64,000 nucleotides of DNA from Blattabacterium sp. (Blatta orientalis) str. Tarazona. Lineage in GTDB: Bacteria > Bacteroidota > Bacteroidia > Flavobacteriales > Blattabacteriaceae. The DNA lies in contig NC_020195.1 in assembly GCF_000334405.1 (NCBI RefSeq), forward strand, positions 124,001 to 188,000. The letters are read 5' to 3'. Under the pieces are notes generated by a model. The model was given only the letters and a program-made list of their open reading frames with translations. It made no database searches and was not told the origin of the DNA. This document shows, piece by piece, positions 9,334-17,827 of this stretch. A program made the translations under genes and the position numbers. How positions within the stretch are numbered: the first letter of the stretch is position 1; every line of letters begins with the position of its first letter.

Positions 9334-9414
9334 TTATTTTCCAAAAACAGGAGGTTTCGTTTTAGTCTTTTGTTCATCCATTTCTTCGTTTATTGGAATT
9401 TTTTCTTTTTTCAT
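9334..9414 (-). CDS. 26-codon ORF; possible tail of the PASTA protein
   Basis: A 26-codon frame (MKKEKIPINE start, PPVFGK end) begins at an ATG overlapping the TGA of the PASTA gene (ATGA overlap) and ends 11 bp before the rluD-type start. It is hydrophilic and Lys/Glu/Pro-rich, unlike random frames here. The PASTA gene ends at an A8 run on the coding strand (plus-strand T run 9416-9423). Adding one A would fuse the two frames into one continuous protein with a charged C-terminal tail. It may therefore be the real PASTA C-terminus separated by a frame break rather than a gene. No family recognised. Confidence 0.3.
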   Translation of the reverse strand: MKKEKIPINEEMDEQKTKTKPPVFGK

Positions 9415-10229
9415 GTTTTTTTTGAATCATCTTTGTTGGATTCAGATGTTTTTATTAACCTATCTAAAGGTTTGGTAGTTAACCATAGATAAATGGGTTT
9501 TTTGTTATCCTGCATCTTTCCAGGAGTAGGTTCCTGACGATATACTTTTGCTTTCGTAGCAGAAGCATCATCCAATGGATCTTCATAATAAAAATTAATG
9601 ATGTTAAATAATTTTTCTTTCAAAGTATAGGTGGCATTAGATAAAGACATTCCAGTTACATTTGGAACCGTATAGGAATAATTATTTTTTTTGTATCCTT
9701 TTCCTATTATTAATGTAATTCCATCTTGATGTGGAAGAATTGATCCAGAAGGAATGATTTTTCCTTTATAAACTACTTTTAAAACCGTATCCTTAGAAAG
9801 ATCATTTACATATCTTATATCTTTCACCAAGATATGGTGAGCATGAAGTAATTTGATCGCTATACGTTTGTTTTTATTAATTATATTGGGGAGAACTGTA
9901 GTTTGAAATTTTTTTGCATTAGCTTGTATGTATATAGATCTTCCTACTTTCACAGGATCTCCTGCTTCTGGAAAAAAGGAAAGTACTTGATAAGGTTTAA
10001 AAGATGGATCATAATGTGATGTATCTACATCATATTTTAATCCTAATTTTTTTAAAATAGATATAGATTGGTTTAAAGTTAAATATCGGAGATTTGGGAC
10101 AATCACGTAAGAACCGTGTTTTGTGTAAATATCGACCCATTTTAATGCAAGGCTAGTTATTTTATATAAAATAAATATAGCAATTAATAAATTTAGAAGT
10201 AAAATCAAACAATATTTTGAATACTTCAT
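9411..10229 (-). CDS. PASTA-repeat membrane-anchored protein
   Basis: A 272-residue protein with one N-terminal membrane segment (about residues 7-28, LILLLNLLIAIFILYKI) followed by three PASTA repeats exposed outside. These begin VPNLRYLTLNQSISILKKLG (about 43), LPNIINKNKRIAIKLL (about 117) and VPNVTGMSLSNATYTLKEKL (about 188). PASTA domains bind peptidoglycan fragments or cell-wall components. Here there is no kinase or penicillin-binding domain, as is usual for the stand-alone Bacteroidota members. It is divergent from ddl, a peptidoglycan precursor gene, and upstream of the pseudouridine synthase. The C-terminus ends at an A8 run and may continue in another frame (see 9334-9414). Specific function unknown. 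Confidence 0.85.
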   Translation of the reverse strand: MKYSKYCLILLLNLLIAIFILYKITSLALKWVDIYTKHGSYVIVPNLRYLTLNQSISILKKLGLKYDVDTSHYDPSFKPYQVLSFFPEAGDPVKVGRSIYIQANAKKFQTTVLPNIINKNKRIAIKLLHAHHILVKDIRYVNDLSKDTVLKVVYKGKIIPSGSILPHQDGITLIIGKGYKKNNYSYTVPNVTGMSLSNATYTLKEKLFNIINFYYEDPLDDASATKAKVYRQEPTPGKMQDNKKPIYLWLTTKPLDRLIKTSESNKDDSKKT

Positions 10230-10279
10230 GTAAGAATAAAATAAAATGTAACTGATTAATATAAAAAAAATAGAGAATA

Positions 10280-11275
10280 ATGAAAAAAATAGCTATTGTT
10301 ATGGGAGGTTATACAGAGGAATCTATTATTTCGTTAAAAAGCGGAGAAGTAGTTTACAAAAATCTAAGTAAAGAAGAATTTGAAGTTTATAAAATCTATT
10401 TATTCATAGAAAAATGGATTTTAAAGGATAAAAATAATAAAGAGTATCCTGTGAATAAACATGATTTTACCGTTCGTATTACAAATGATCAAATTTTGAA
10501 ATTTGATTGTGTTTTTAATGCTATACATGGAACTCCAGGAGAAGACGGAGTTTTACAAGCTTATTTTCATTTACTGAAAATTCCCTATACAGGATGCCAT
10601 TTTCATCATGCCAGTATCACTTTTAATAAAAAATATTGTTTAACTTTCTTGAAAGAATTTGGAATTAAAACAGCTCCTTCCTTTTTTTTAAATAAAAACC
10701 AATCTTTTTGTGAAAAAAAATTACTAAAAAAAGTAGGATTACCATGTTTTGTAAAACCTAATAGATCCGGATCTAGTTTAGGGATATCTAAAGTCTATCA
10801 AGAAAGAGAACTAGCCAAGGCTATAGAACATGCTTTTAGAAAAGATCAAGAAATTATTGTAGAATCATTTCTGAAAGGGACTGAAGTTTCAGTAGGAGTT
10901 ATTTCCTGGAATCAGGATATTAAAGTTTTACCTATTACAGAAATTATCAGTAGAAATGATTTCTTCGATTTTGAATCGAAGTATTCTGGAAAATCTCAAG
11001 AAATCACACCTGCTAGATTATTACCAAGTCTTGAAAAAAAAATACAAAAATTGGCAAAAAAGGTCTATGAAATTTTAAATTTATCAGGGATATCTAGATC
11101 GGAATATATACTGGTAAATGGAGATCCTTTTTTTTTAGAAATTAATACAATTCCTGGACTTTCGGAAGAAAGTATACTTCCAAAGCAATTAAAAATAGCC
11201 GGAATATCTTTATCTGAATTATTTAAAAAAAATATATACGATTCTATTGAAATTTTCAAGAAAAAAAATTCATAA
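10280..11275 (+). CDS. ddl: D-alanine--D-alanine ligase
   Basis: Joins two D-Ala residues for peptidoglycan precursors, using ATP. The 331-residue ATP-grasp protein begins KKIAIVMGGYTEESIISLKS, the N-terminal Ddl signature. It carries HGTPGEDG, the ATP-binding loop KPNRSGSSLGISKV, ESFLKGTEVSVGV, and the metal-ligand end FFLEINTIPGLSEESILPKQ. It is full length for the family. It reads away from the PASTA protein, and its last 6 bp overlap the convergent FeoB-associated Cys-rich gene. Retention with murA and glmM in this window implies the cell still makes peptidoglycan. Confidence 0.96.
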   Translation: MKKIAIVMGGYTEESIISLKSGEVVYKNLSKEEFEVYKIYLFIEKWILKDKNNKEYPVNKHDFTVRITNDQILKFDCVFNAIHGTPGEDGVLQAYFHLLKIPYTGCHFHHASITFNKKYCLTFLKEFGIKTAPSFFLNKNQSFCEKKLLKKVGLPCFVKPNRSGSSLGISKVYQERELAKAIEHAFRKDQEIIVESFLKGTEVSVGVISWNQDIKVLPITEIISRNDFFDFESKYSGKSQEITPARLLPSLEKKIQKLAKKVYEILNLSGISRSEYILVNGDPFFLEINTIPGLSEESILPKQLKIAGISLSELFKKNIYDSIEIFKKKNS

Positions 11276-11404
11276 TCTACAATTACATTTACATTTCTTT
11301 CTACAAAAACTACTAGTTTTAGTAGAGAAAAATTTCAAAAAATTTTTGAAAAAATGAAATATGGAATACAAAAAAAATAAACCAATAATAATATACTGCC
11401 ACAT
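11270..11404 (-). CDS. FeoB-associated Cys-rich membrane peptide
   Basis: A 44-residue frame starts at an ATG one base after the feoB stop codon. The product is one hydrophobic helix (MWQYIIIGLFFLYSIFHFF) followed by a short basic tail with four cysteines (CRKKCKCNC). This architecture and its position after feoB match the small FeoB-associated Cys-rich membrane proteins known downstream of feoB in Bacteroidota. Its role is presumed to be in ferrous iron transport, but the biochemistry is not settled. It overlaps the convergent ddl stop by 6 bp. It is easily missed because of its size. The tight coupling and intact Cys cluster argue that it is real. Confidence 0.75.
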   Translation of the reverse strand: MWQYIIIGLFFLYSIFHFFKNFLKFFSTKTSSFCRKKCKCNCRL

Positions 11405-11405
11405 T

Positions 11406-13475
11406 TTAGGTTTTTAATATTTGATAAATAAAAAAAGAAGAAATATAAGCGAATGTGGTCATAAAAAAGAATTGTATTATGGGCCATTTCCAAGACTTTG
11501 TTTCTTTTTTTACTATAGATAAGGTACTTAAACATTGCATAGAAAAAGCATAGAAAAAAAGCAAAGAAAATCCTGTAGCAAAATTGTAAACGGGTTTACC
11601 TGTATCACTGAATATTTCTTTTTTCATTTTTTCTTTTAAGAAAAAATTTCCATTTTTTTCTATACTATATACAGAAGCCATAGTACTAACAAATACTTCT
11701 CTTGCTATAAGAGAAGAGATTAAACCTATTCCTATTTTCCAATCATATCCTAATGGAAGAAGAATGGGTTCCATTTTTTTTCCTAGTAAACCCAAATAAG
11801 AATTGGGTAATTCTTTTTTTTCAAATATATTTTCAAAACTAATTGAATATTTACTGGATGGGGAAAAATCTTTTTTAGGACCAAAAGATCCTAACCCCCA
11901 AATTAATACACTTAATAATACAATTATTTTTCCAGCGTTATACATGAAAGATTTGATATTTATCCATAGAGTAATCAATATATTTCCGAATATGGGCCAT
12001 TTATAAGTAGGCATTTCCATAATAAGATGACTTTGATAATCTTTTTTAAGAAATAGATGAAGAATCATGGATATACTTAAAGCAGAAAAAAAACCTAAAA
12101 GGTACATTCCCATAAGGACTAATCCTCTCAACTGAATGAAATACCATTTTTTATCCGGAATGATGAGAGAAATTATTAATGTGTAAACAGGTAATCTAGC
12201 AGAACAGGTTATAAAAGGAGTTACTAAAATGGTGATTAAACGATCTCTATAATTTTCAATATGTCTAGCAGACATTATTGCAGGGATGGCACAGGCTACA
12301 CTAGAAATAAGAGGAACTACACTTTTTCCATTTAATCCAAATGGCCGCATAATTCTATCCATTAAAAATATCACTCTGCTTATATAACCACTTTCTTCCA
12401 TAAGAAGAAGGAAAAATAATAAAAGAAAAATTTGGGGGATAAAAGTGATAATAGTACTAATTCCAGGTAAAAAACCTTGTACAAAGAAATTGTTTAGGGG
12501 ACCTGGATAAATATTTTCTAGTTTTTTTTGAAGAATAGAAAAAAAAAATTCTAGAATTTTTTTAGGATTTTCTGCCCAAAAAAAGACACTTTGAAATATG
12601 ATAAACAAGAAAAAAAAGAAAATGAGATAACCCCAAAAAGGATGTAATAATAAATAATTATCTATCTTTTTAGAAAAATCTAAAGAATTTCTTTGGGGAT
12701 CCAAAAGAAACTCAGAAACTGTTTTAGAAAAAATTTTTCCTATTTCTTCATATCTATCTAATGTTTCTCTAATTTGTAATTTTTTAGAAATGATATTGTG
12801 TTTTTTCTTAATCTCCTTCAAAAGTTCATCCTCTTTTAAGAATTTTTTATTATTTGCTAAATAATACCAAGCTCTATAAGTGTTGACCTGATAACCATTT
12901 TTTACATCTTGAATAGCAATGGAATGAGATGATCCTGGATTAAAGAAAAAGGAAAATTTATTTTTATGGTTCAGACTACTTATTTTCTGTTTTATCTTAT
13001 CTATTCCTATTCCTTTTCTTGCATCGATTAAGACGATTTCAGTTAGAAGAAATTTCTTAAGTTTTTCTATATCAATAAAAACCCCTTTTTTTTTGTCTTC
13101 ATCAAGCATATTCAAAATAAAGAGAACAGGAAAACCTAAATCTTGTATCTGTCTAAATAATAAAAGACTTTTTTTAATATTCGATGAGTCAGCTACAACA
13201 AGGATTTTATCTGGATAATCAATATCATCTATATTGTTTAGTAATTTACAAACTATTTCCTCATCTTCAGATGAGGGATATATGCTATAGGTTCCTGGAA
13301 GATCTATTATCTGATAGTGGGTCTTTTCATAAGAAAAAAATCCTATTTTTTTATCTACTGTGACTCCTAAATAATTTCCAACTTTTTGGTTGAGTCCAGT
13401 TAATTGATTAAACAAAGAAGTTTTTCCGACATTTGGATTTCCAATAAGAGCTAATTTAATTATTCTTTTCCGCAT
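11406..13475 (-). CDS. feoB: Ferrous iron transporter FeoB
   Basis: GTP-driven Fe2+ uptake across the inner membrane. The 689-residue protein has the N-terminal G domain (G1 loop GNPNVGKTSLF at about residues 12-22, G3 DLPGTYS, G4 NMLDE), a helical insertion domain to about 270, and then a multi-helix permease. The permease has Gate motifs, including CAIPAIMSARHIENYRDRL and TCSARLPVYTLI, with their cysteines. Length is normal for Bacteroidota FeoB. It is in an operon: feoA ends 2 bp upstream and the Cys-rich peptide starts 1 bp downstream. It is the only high-affinity iron uptake system visible here. Confidence 0.96.
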   Translation of the reverse strand: MRKRIIKLALIGNPNVGKTSLFNQLTGLNQKVGNYLGVTVDKKIGFFSYEKTHYQIIDLPGTYSIYPSSEDEEIVCKLLNNIDDIDYPDKILVVADSSNIKKSLLLFRQIQDLGFPVLFILNMLDEDKKKGVFIDIEKLKKFLLTEIVLIDARKGIGIDKIKQKISSLNHKNKFSFFFNPGSSHSIAIQDVKNGYQVNTYRAWYYLANNKKFLKEDELLKEIKKKHNIISKKLQIRETLDRYEEIGKIFSKTVSEFLLDPQRNSLDFSKKIDNYLLLHPFWGYLIFFFFLFIIFQSVFFWAENPKKILEFFFSILQKKLENIYPGPLNNFFVQGFLPGISTIITFIPQIFLLLFFLLLMEESGYISRVIFLMDRIMRPFGLNGKSVVPLISSVACAIPAIMSARHIENYRDRLITILVTPFITCSARLPVYTLIISLIIPDKKWYFIQLRGLVLMGMYLLGFFSALSISMILHLFLKKDYQSHLIMEMPTYKWPIFGNILITLWINIKSFMYNAGKIIVLLSVLIWGLGSFGPKKDFSPSSKYSISFENIFEKKELPNSYLGLLGKKMEPILLPLGYDWKIGIGLISSLIAREVFVSTMASVYSIEKNGNFFLKEKMKKEIFSDTGKPVYNFATGFSLLFFYAFSMQCLSTLSIVKKETKSWKWPIIQFFFMTTFAYISSFFIYQILKT

Positions 13476-13477
13476 TT

Positions 13478-13702
13478 CTAAATAATAGGTTCTATGAGAA
13501 TATTTTCCGCTTCTTTCTTACGTAAAGCTAAACAAGATTGATCATAAATAATACATAGTGGATCATAAAAAATAGAAACAAAAAGTATTTCAAACTTAAC
13601 ACCAGGTAAAACACCTAATTCTAACAATTTTATAGGAAAATCTTCATTTTTATATCCCTTTATAATCCCTTTTTCTCCTTTTTTAAGATTAGATAAGTTC
13701 AA
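13478..13702 (-). CDS. feoA: FeoA, ferrous iron transport accessory protein
   Basis: A small SH3-like cytoplasmic protein that assists FeoB. The 74-residue product shows the FeoA pattern: KKGEKGIIKGY near the start, KLLELGVLPGVKFEIL (the L-G-x-x-P-G signature), and a C-terminal strand CLALRKKEAENILIE. The start codon is TTG (minus strand 13702-13700); the only in-frame upstream codons before a stop are ATA, CAT, ATA and AAT, so no ATG is available. It is separated from feoB by only 2 bp, so the pair is clearly co-transcribed. It is divergent from rseP. Confidence 0.92.
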   Translation of the reverse strand: MNLSNLKKGEKGIIKGYKNEDFPIKLLELGVLPGVKFEILFVSIFYDPLCIIYDQSCLALRKKEAENILIEPII

Positions 13703-13857
13703 ATTTATATGTATTTAAAATTTTATTCTTTGTTAAATATACTTTCTTTATGCAAAGAATATTTTATGTTGTTTTTATAAACAAATGAAATTACTTTTTG
13801 TCGATAGAAAAAATGAAATAAAGGTTTAAATTTATCTTTAAAAATATGTTATAACTT

Positions 13858-15201
13858 ATGACGTCTATTTTTGTTAGATCCATACAGTTACTACTAAGTA
13901 TATCTATATTAATTCTTATTCATGAATTAGGTCATTTTTTATTATCTAAAGCATTTAAAGTACGTGTAGAGAGATTTTTTTTGTTTTTTGATCCTTGGTT
14001 TTCTATTTTCAAAAAAAAAATAGGAGATACTATTTATGGAATAGGTTGGATCCCTTTAGGAGGATATGTTAAAATATCTGGAATGATGACAAATGAAGAG
14101 AGAGATTATTCAGAAAAAGAAAAAATAGATTGGGAATTCCGTTCAAAATCTGCAATAAAAAGACTATTGATTGTATCCGGAGGAATTATTTCGAATGTGT
14201 TATTTTCTTTTGTGATTTTTTCTTTTTTGCTATTTAAATATGGAGAAACTTATCTTCCTACAAAAAATGTTAAATATGGAATTGAGGTAGATTATTTAGG
14301 AAAAAAAATAGGGTTAAGAAATGGGGACAACATTCTACTTGTCAACGGAAAATATATCCCTTATTTTCATGAAATCCCTAAAGCAATTCTTTTAGGTAAT
14401 TCCATTACTATAGATCGCATGGGAAAAATTATCCATTTATCATTAAATGATGATAAAAAAAGATTTTTTTTTGATAGAAAAGAATTCAGTTATTTTATAA
14501 TAAAACCTCGTGTTCCACCTATTATAAATTACGTAGTAAAAGATTCAGGAGCCTATAAATCTGGATTAAAAAATAATGATGAAATTTTAGCGATCAATTC
14601 AGAGTTTCTTTTATTTTCCGATCAACTAAAAGATATTTTATCAAAATATAATAACCAAACCATTTTTATTTCTATCAATAGAAATGGGAGACTACTTCAA
14701 AAAGAAGTTTTTTTAGATCAAAAAGGGATTTTAGGAATTTCTCTCAAAAATTTTATGGAAATGGATAATATTTTTTTATTCGAAAAAAAGAATTATTCCA
14801 TAATTGAAAGTTTTCCTTATGGAGTAAAAAAAACTTGGGAGGTTTTAAAAAATCAAATATTTTTTTTAAAAAACGTTTTTCATTTAGAAACTAAAGCTTA
14901 TAAACAGGTTGGGAGTTTTTTTTCTATGGCTAAAGAATTTCCTTCTCAATGGAATTGGGGGATTTTTTGGACTTTAACAGCCACTTTATCCATATGGTTA
15001 GCTTTCTTAAATTTATTTCCTGTTCCATCATTAGATGGCGGTTATATCTTATTTATTCTGATAGAAATGATCACTAAAAAAAGAATAAATGAAAGAATTT
15101 TTGAATGTTGTACCATCATTGGATTTCTAATGATTAGTTTGATGATGATTATGGTTATTATTTGGGATATTTTTAAAGTTTTTTCTATTAAAAATTTTTA
15201 A
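13858..15201 (+). CDS. rseP: RIP zinc metalloprotease RseP
   Basis: Intramembrane site-2 protease that cleaves membrane substrates such as anti-sigma factors and leftover signal peptides. The 447-residue protein has an N-terminal membrane helix containing the zinc motif HELGH (residues 22-26) and a Bacteroidota-type cytosolic insertion. It has a second helix near residue 105-125, two PDZ-like regions (GLRNGDNILLVNG and GLKNNDEILAINS), and the third zinc ligand region NLFPVPSLDGGYILF near residue 385. Full length. No anti-sigma factor gene is visible here, so its substrate in this organism is unknown. It overlaps the convergent cyclo-ligase gene by 14 bp. Confidence 0.94.
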   Translation: MTSIFVRSIQLLLSISILILIHELGHFLLSKAFKVRVERFFLFFDPWFSIFKKKIGDTIYGIGWIPLGGYVKISGMMTNEERDYSEKEKIDWEFRSKSAIKRLLIVSGGIISNVLFSFVIFSFLLFKYGETYLPTKNVKYGIEVDYLGKKIGLRNGDNILLVNGKYIPYFHEIPKAILLGNSITIDRMGKIIHLSLNDDKKRFFFDRKEFSYFIIKPRVPPIINYVVKDSGAYKSGLKNNDEILAINSEFLLFSDQLKDILSKYNNQTIFISINRNGRLLQKEVFLDQKGILGISLKNFMEMDNIFLFEKKNYSIIESFPYGVKKTWEVLKNQIFFLKNVFHLETKAYKQVGSFFSMAKEFPSQWNWGIFWTLTATLSIWLAFLNLFPVPSLDGGYILFILIEMITKKRINERIFECCTIIGFLMISLMMIMVIIWDIFKVFSIKNF

Positions 15202-15760
15202 GGAAAAAAACTTTCTTTCTAGTAATTCCTATATCGATCATAAGATCATTTTTATGGATTGATGGAATATTATCTATTGGGTTAAAAAAACTCAATCCTA
15301 TTTTTAGAACATTTTTTTTGCATAGTGTAAGAAATCTATCATAAAATCCTTTTCCATAACCAATACGATATCCTTTTAAATCAAAAACTAATAAAGGGAC
15401 AAATATCACTTCAATAAAGGAAGGAGGAATAATATGTTTTTGTACAGGTTCAGGAATTCCATATTTGTTATTCTTTAAGGTAGTTTTTCTATCAAGAAGA
15501 CAATTTTCTATGGATAAACTGTGAAAATTTGAGTAAGGAACTGTTATATATTTCCCTTTTTGAAAAAGAAAGTTAGTAATGAGGAAAGTATTGATTTCGT
15601 TATATTTTTGTATAGGTAAAAAAATATGATAATATGTTTTCTCCCATATAAAGAAAAGTTTTTTGAATTGAATAAATATATCATAACTACTTTTCAATAC
15701 TTCTTTTTTAGTAAGTGATTTTCTGTAAAAAAGATATTTTTTTCGTAATTTTTTTTTCAT
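15188..15760 (-). CDS. 5-formyltetrahydrofolate cyclo-ligase
   Basis: Converts 5-formyl-THF to 5,10-methenyl-THF with ATP, returning stalled folate to one-carbon metabolism. The 190-residue protein starts KKKLRKKYLFYRKSL, the basic ATP-contact helix of the family. It has HIFLPIQKYNEINTF, the PEP segment (YGIPEP), and the hallmark FDLKGYRIGYGKGFYDRFL near residue 130. Length is normal. It lies 7 bp after the hydrolase gene on the same strand and overlaps rseP by 14 bp. Gene symbols for this family vary (ygfA, fau, MTHFS), so none is assigned. Confidence 0.92.
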   Translation of the reverse strand: MKKKLRKKYLFYRKSLTKKEVLKSSYDIFIQFKKLFFIWEKTYYHIFLPIQKYNEINTFLITNFLFQKGKYITVPYSNFHSLSIENCLLDRKTTLKNNKYGIPEPVQKHIIPPSFIEVIFVPLLVFDLKGYRIGYGKGFYDRFLTLCKKNVLKIGLSFFNPIDNIPSIHKNDLMIDIGITRKKVFFLKNF

Positions 15761-15767
15761 TCATTAT

Positions 15768-16577
15768 CTATGAATCTTTATTTTTTATAGTTTCCATGAA
15801 ACTTTCTAATACTTTTACTATTTTTTGAGGGTTTTCTATTGCCCCCATGTGACCAGTTGGAACATCAATAAAATGACTGTTATATCCGCTTTTTGCTTCT
15901 TCACGGAGTTTTTTTGCAGGAAGTATTAAATCATATATTCCGACCACATATAATTTTGGAAATTTAGTTCTTTTTAATAAAAATCTTCTATCTTTACGAA
16001 TAGACATTCCACGCAAAAAAGATATTACACTATGAATAGGAGTTGAAATAGCTATTCTTTTTAAAAATTTTAATTCTTTTTGGAAAGAACTTAATTTATT
16101 AGGATCAAATAATGTATTAATACTAGTAGATACAAATAATGGATAATGATCTATTGCGAATTTTATGGATCGAATACGATTATTTTTTTTTTCTTTTGTA
16201 TCTGATTCTGCGGTAGAATGAAGTAAACATAAACCTAAAAATATCTCTGGATATTCTTCTGCAAGCGCTAAAGCTATATATCCTCCCATAGAATGACCTA
16301 TAAAAACAGCTTTTTCTATATTCTCTTTTTGTAAAAGAAATTTAATAGTATCAGCCACTTCTTCCATTGTGGTAGTGGAAGAATCTTTTTTTTCTAGAAA
16401 ACTTTTTCCATGACCAGGTAAATCAATTGAAAGGACTTTGTATTTTTTTGAAAAAATATCATATATATAATTCCAAATTTCTAAACTTTCCATAAATCCA
16501 TGTAAAAAAACCATGGAGATTCCATTTCCTTTTGTTTTATAATAGATATTTTTTTTCTTATGAAAATATATGAACAT
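15768..16577 (-). CDS. Alpha/beta-fold hydrolase
   Basis: A 269-residue cytoplasmic hydrolase of the alpha/beta superfamily. The oxyanion-hole segment is FLHGFMES (about residues 24-31). The nucleophile elbow GHSMGG places the catalytic serine at residue 96. A candidate Asp is in GIYDLILP and a candidate His in PTGHMGAIENP, completing the triad. The substrate cannot be told from sequence; flavobacterial relatives are annotated only generically. It lies 7 bp upstream of the cyclo-ligase gene (probable operon) and diverges from coaX. An intact triad suggests a retained enzyme. Confidence 0.85.
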   Translation of the reverse strand: MFIYFHKKKNIYYKTKGNGISMVFLHGFMESLEIWNYIYDIFSKKYKVLSIDLPGHGKSFLEKKDSSTTTMEEVADTIKFLLQKENIEKAVFIGHSMGGYIALALAEEYPEIFLGLCLLHSTAESDTKEKKNNRIRSIKFAIDHYPLFVSTSINTLFDPNKLSSFQKELKFLKRIAISTPIHSVISFLRGMSIRKDRRFLLKRTKFPKLYVVGIYDLILPAKKLREEAKSGYNSHFIDVPTGHMGAIENPQKIVKVLESFMETIKNKDS

Positions 16578-16630
16578 ATTCTTATATTAAAATATAGTTA
16601 TTATAGAAATTACGTTTTTCTTATTCAAAA

Positions 16631-17407
16631 ATGAAGTTAATAATGTTGTTAACTATAAATATTGGAAATTCCAGTCTTCGTTTTGGACTATTTAATAATA
16701 ATTATAATTTAAAATGTAATTGTTCATGGATTATTAACAGTAATCCACATAGATCATTGGATGAATATATTTTATTATTTAGGAATATTTATCAACAATA
16801 TGGAATCCTATCCAAATTAATACAAAATATTGTGATTGGATCCGTAGTCCCTCCTCTTACAAACATTGTAGAACAATCTTTATATGAAATTCATAAAATA
16901 AAACCGATAGTAGTAGATAGATATTCCGCTTCTCCAATAAAACATTATTCTCATCAATTAGGAACAGATTTATATGCTAATGCTATAGCTGCATATACAC
17001 ATAATAAAAAAAATACTCTAGTGGTCGATTTTGGAACTGCTTTAAGTTTAACCTGCATAGATAAATCTGGAACTCTTCAAGGAGTTATTATTGCTCCAGG
17101 AGTCAATAGCTCTTTATCTGCATTGATAGGAAATACGGCTCAACTATCGCAAATAGAATTAAAAAAACCCCCTAGTATATTAGGACAGTATACTGAAACC
17201 TGTATCCAAAGTGGAATTATTTATGGATACATCAGTATGGTAGAAGGACTCATTAACCGAATTAATAAAGAATTAAAAACAAACTGTTTTGTTATAGCTA
17301 CAGGAGGGCTTTCTCATATTTATACTCCTTTAACTAAAAAAATTCATCTTAAAGATAAGTTGCATACAATAAAAGGTTTAAAAATTCTATTTCATTGGAA
17401 TAGATAG
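16631..17407 (+). CDS. coaX: Type III pantothenate kinase
   Basis: Phosphorylates pantothenate, the first step of CoA synthesis. The 258-residue ASKHA-fold protein has the N-terminal phosphate loop TINIGNSSLRFGLF, GTDLYANAIAAYTH (the Asp-containing family signature), and VVDFGTALSLTCID. It ends with GVIIAPGVNSSLSALIG and TGGLSH. This is the CoaX rather than the CoaA or CoaB type. The start at 16631 (MKLIM) could equally be the internal ATG at 16643, which would begin MLLTINIG, the more usual family N-terminus. Convergent with the HIT gene. Confidence 0.93.
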   Translation: MKLIMLLTINIGNSSLRFGLFNNNYNLKCNCSWIINSNPHRSLDEYILLFRNIYQQYGILSKLIQNIVIGSVVPPLTNIVEQSLYEIHKIKPIVVDRYSASPIKHYSHQLGTDLYANAIAAYTHNKKNTLVVDFGTALSLTCIDKSGTLQGVIIAPGVNSSLSALIGNTAQLSQIELKKPPSILGQYTETCIQSGIIYGYISMVEGLINRINKELKTNCFVIATGGLSHIYTPLTKKIHLKDKLHTIKGLKILFHWNR

Positions 17408-17418
17408 AGAATGTTAAT

Positions 17419-17826
17419 TTACAAACCAATAGATTTTTTAATTTTTTCTGATAAAATCTTGAAATGATTTGCAGATAAAGATATTCTTTTCTTAGAAAAA
17501 TCCCCATCACTTTCTTGATCCATAGGGATTAAATGGATATGAACATGTGGAATTTCAAAACCCATCACAAATATTCCAACACGATTACAAGGAATTATTT
17601 TTTCAATGCCTATAGCTACTTTTCTAGTAAAAGACATGATAGATAAAAAATCTTTTTCTGGAAGAGAAAATATTTTTTCTGGATTATTTTTTTTTGGAAT
17701 CACTAAAGTATGACCAATTTTTATTGGATAAATATCTAAAAAAGCAAGATTTTCAAAATCTTCTGCGACTTTATAAGCAGGGACTTCGTTTCTTATTATA
17801 TGTGTAAATATATTTTTACGATTCAT
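17419..17826 (-). CDS. HIT family protein
   Basis: Histidine-triad nucleotide hydrolase/transferase, likely acting on AMP-lysine or similar adenylated compounds in the cytoplasm. The product of about 135 residues shows FTHIIRNEVPAYKV, HTLVIPKKNNPEKI, and the triad HVHIHLIPM near residue 98. I use the ATG at 17826 rather than the GTG at 17835, because the former gives MNRKNIFTHII, the common flavobacterial start. It lies 1 bp after the greA stop, so the two genes are translationally close and likely co-transcribed; HIT after greA is a usual flavobacterial order. Confidence 0.9.
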   Translation of the reverse strand: MNRKNIFTHIIRNEVPAYKVAEDFENLAFLDIYPIKIGHTLVIPKKNNPEKIFSLPEKDFLSIMSFTRKVAIGIEKIIPCNRVGIFVMGFEIPHVHIHLIPMDQESDGDFSKKRISLSANHFKILSEKIKKSIGL

Positions 17827-17827
17827 T

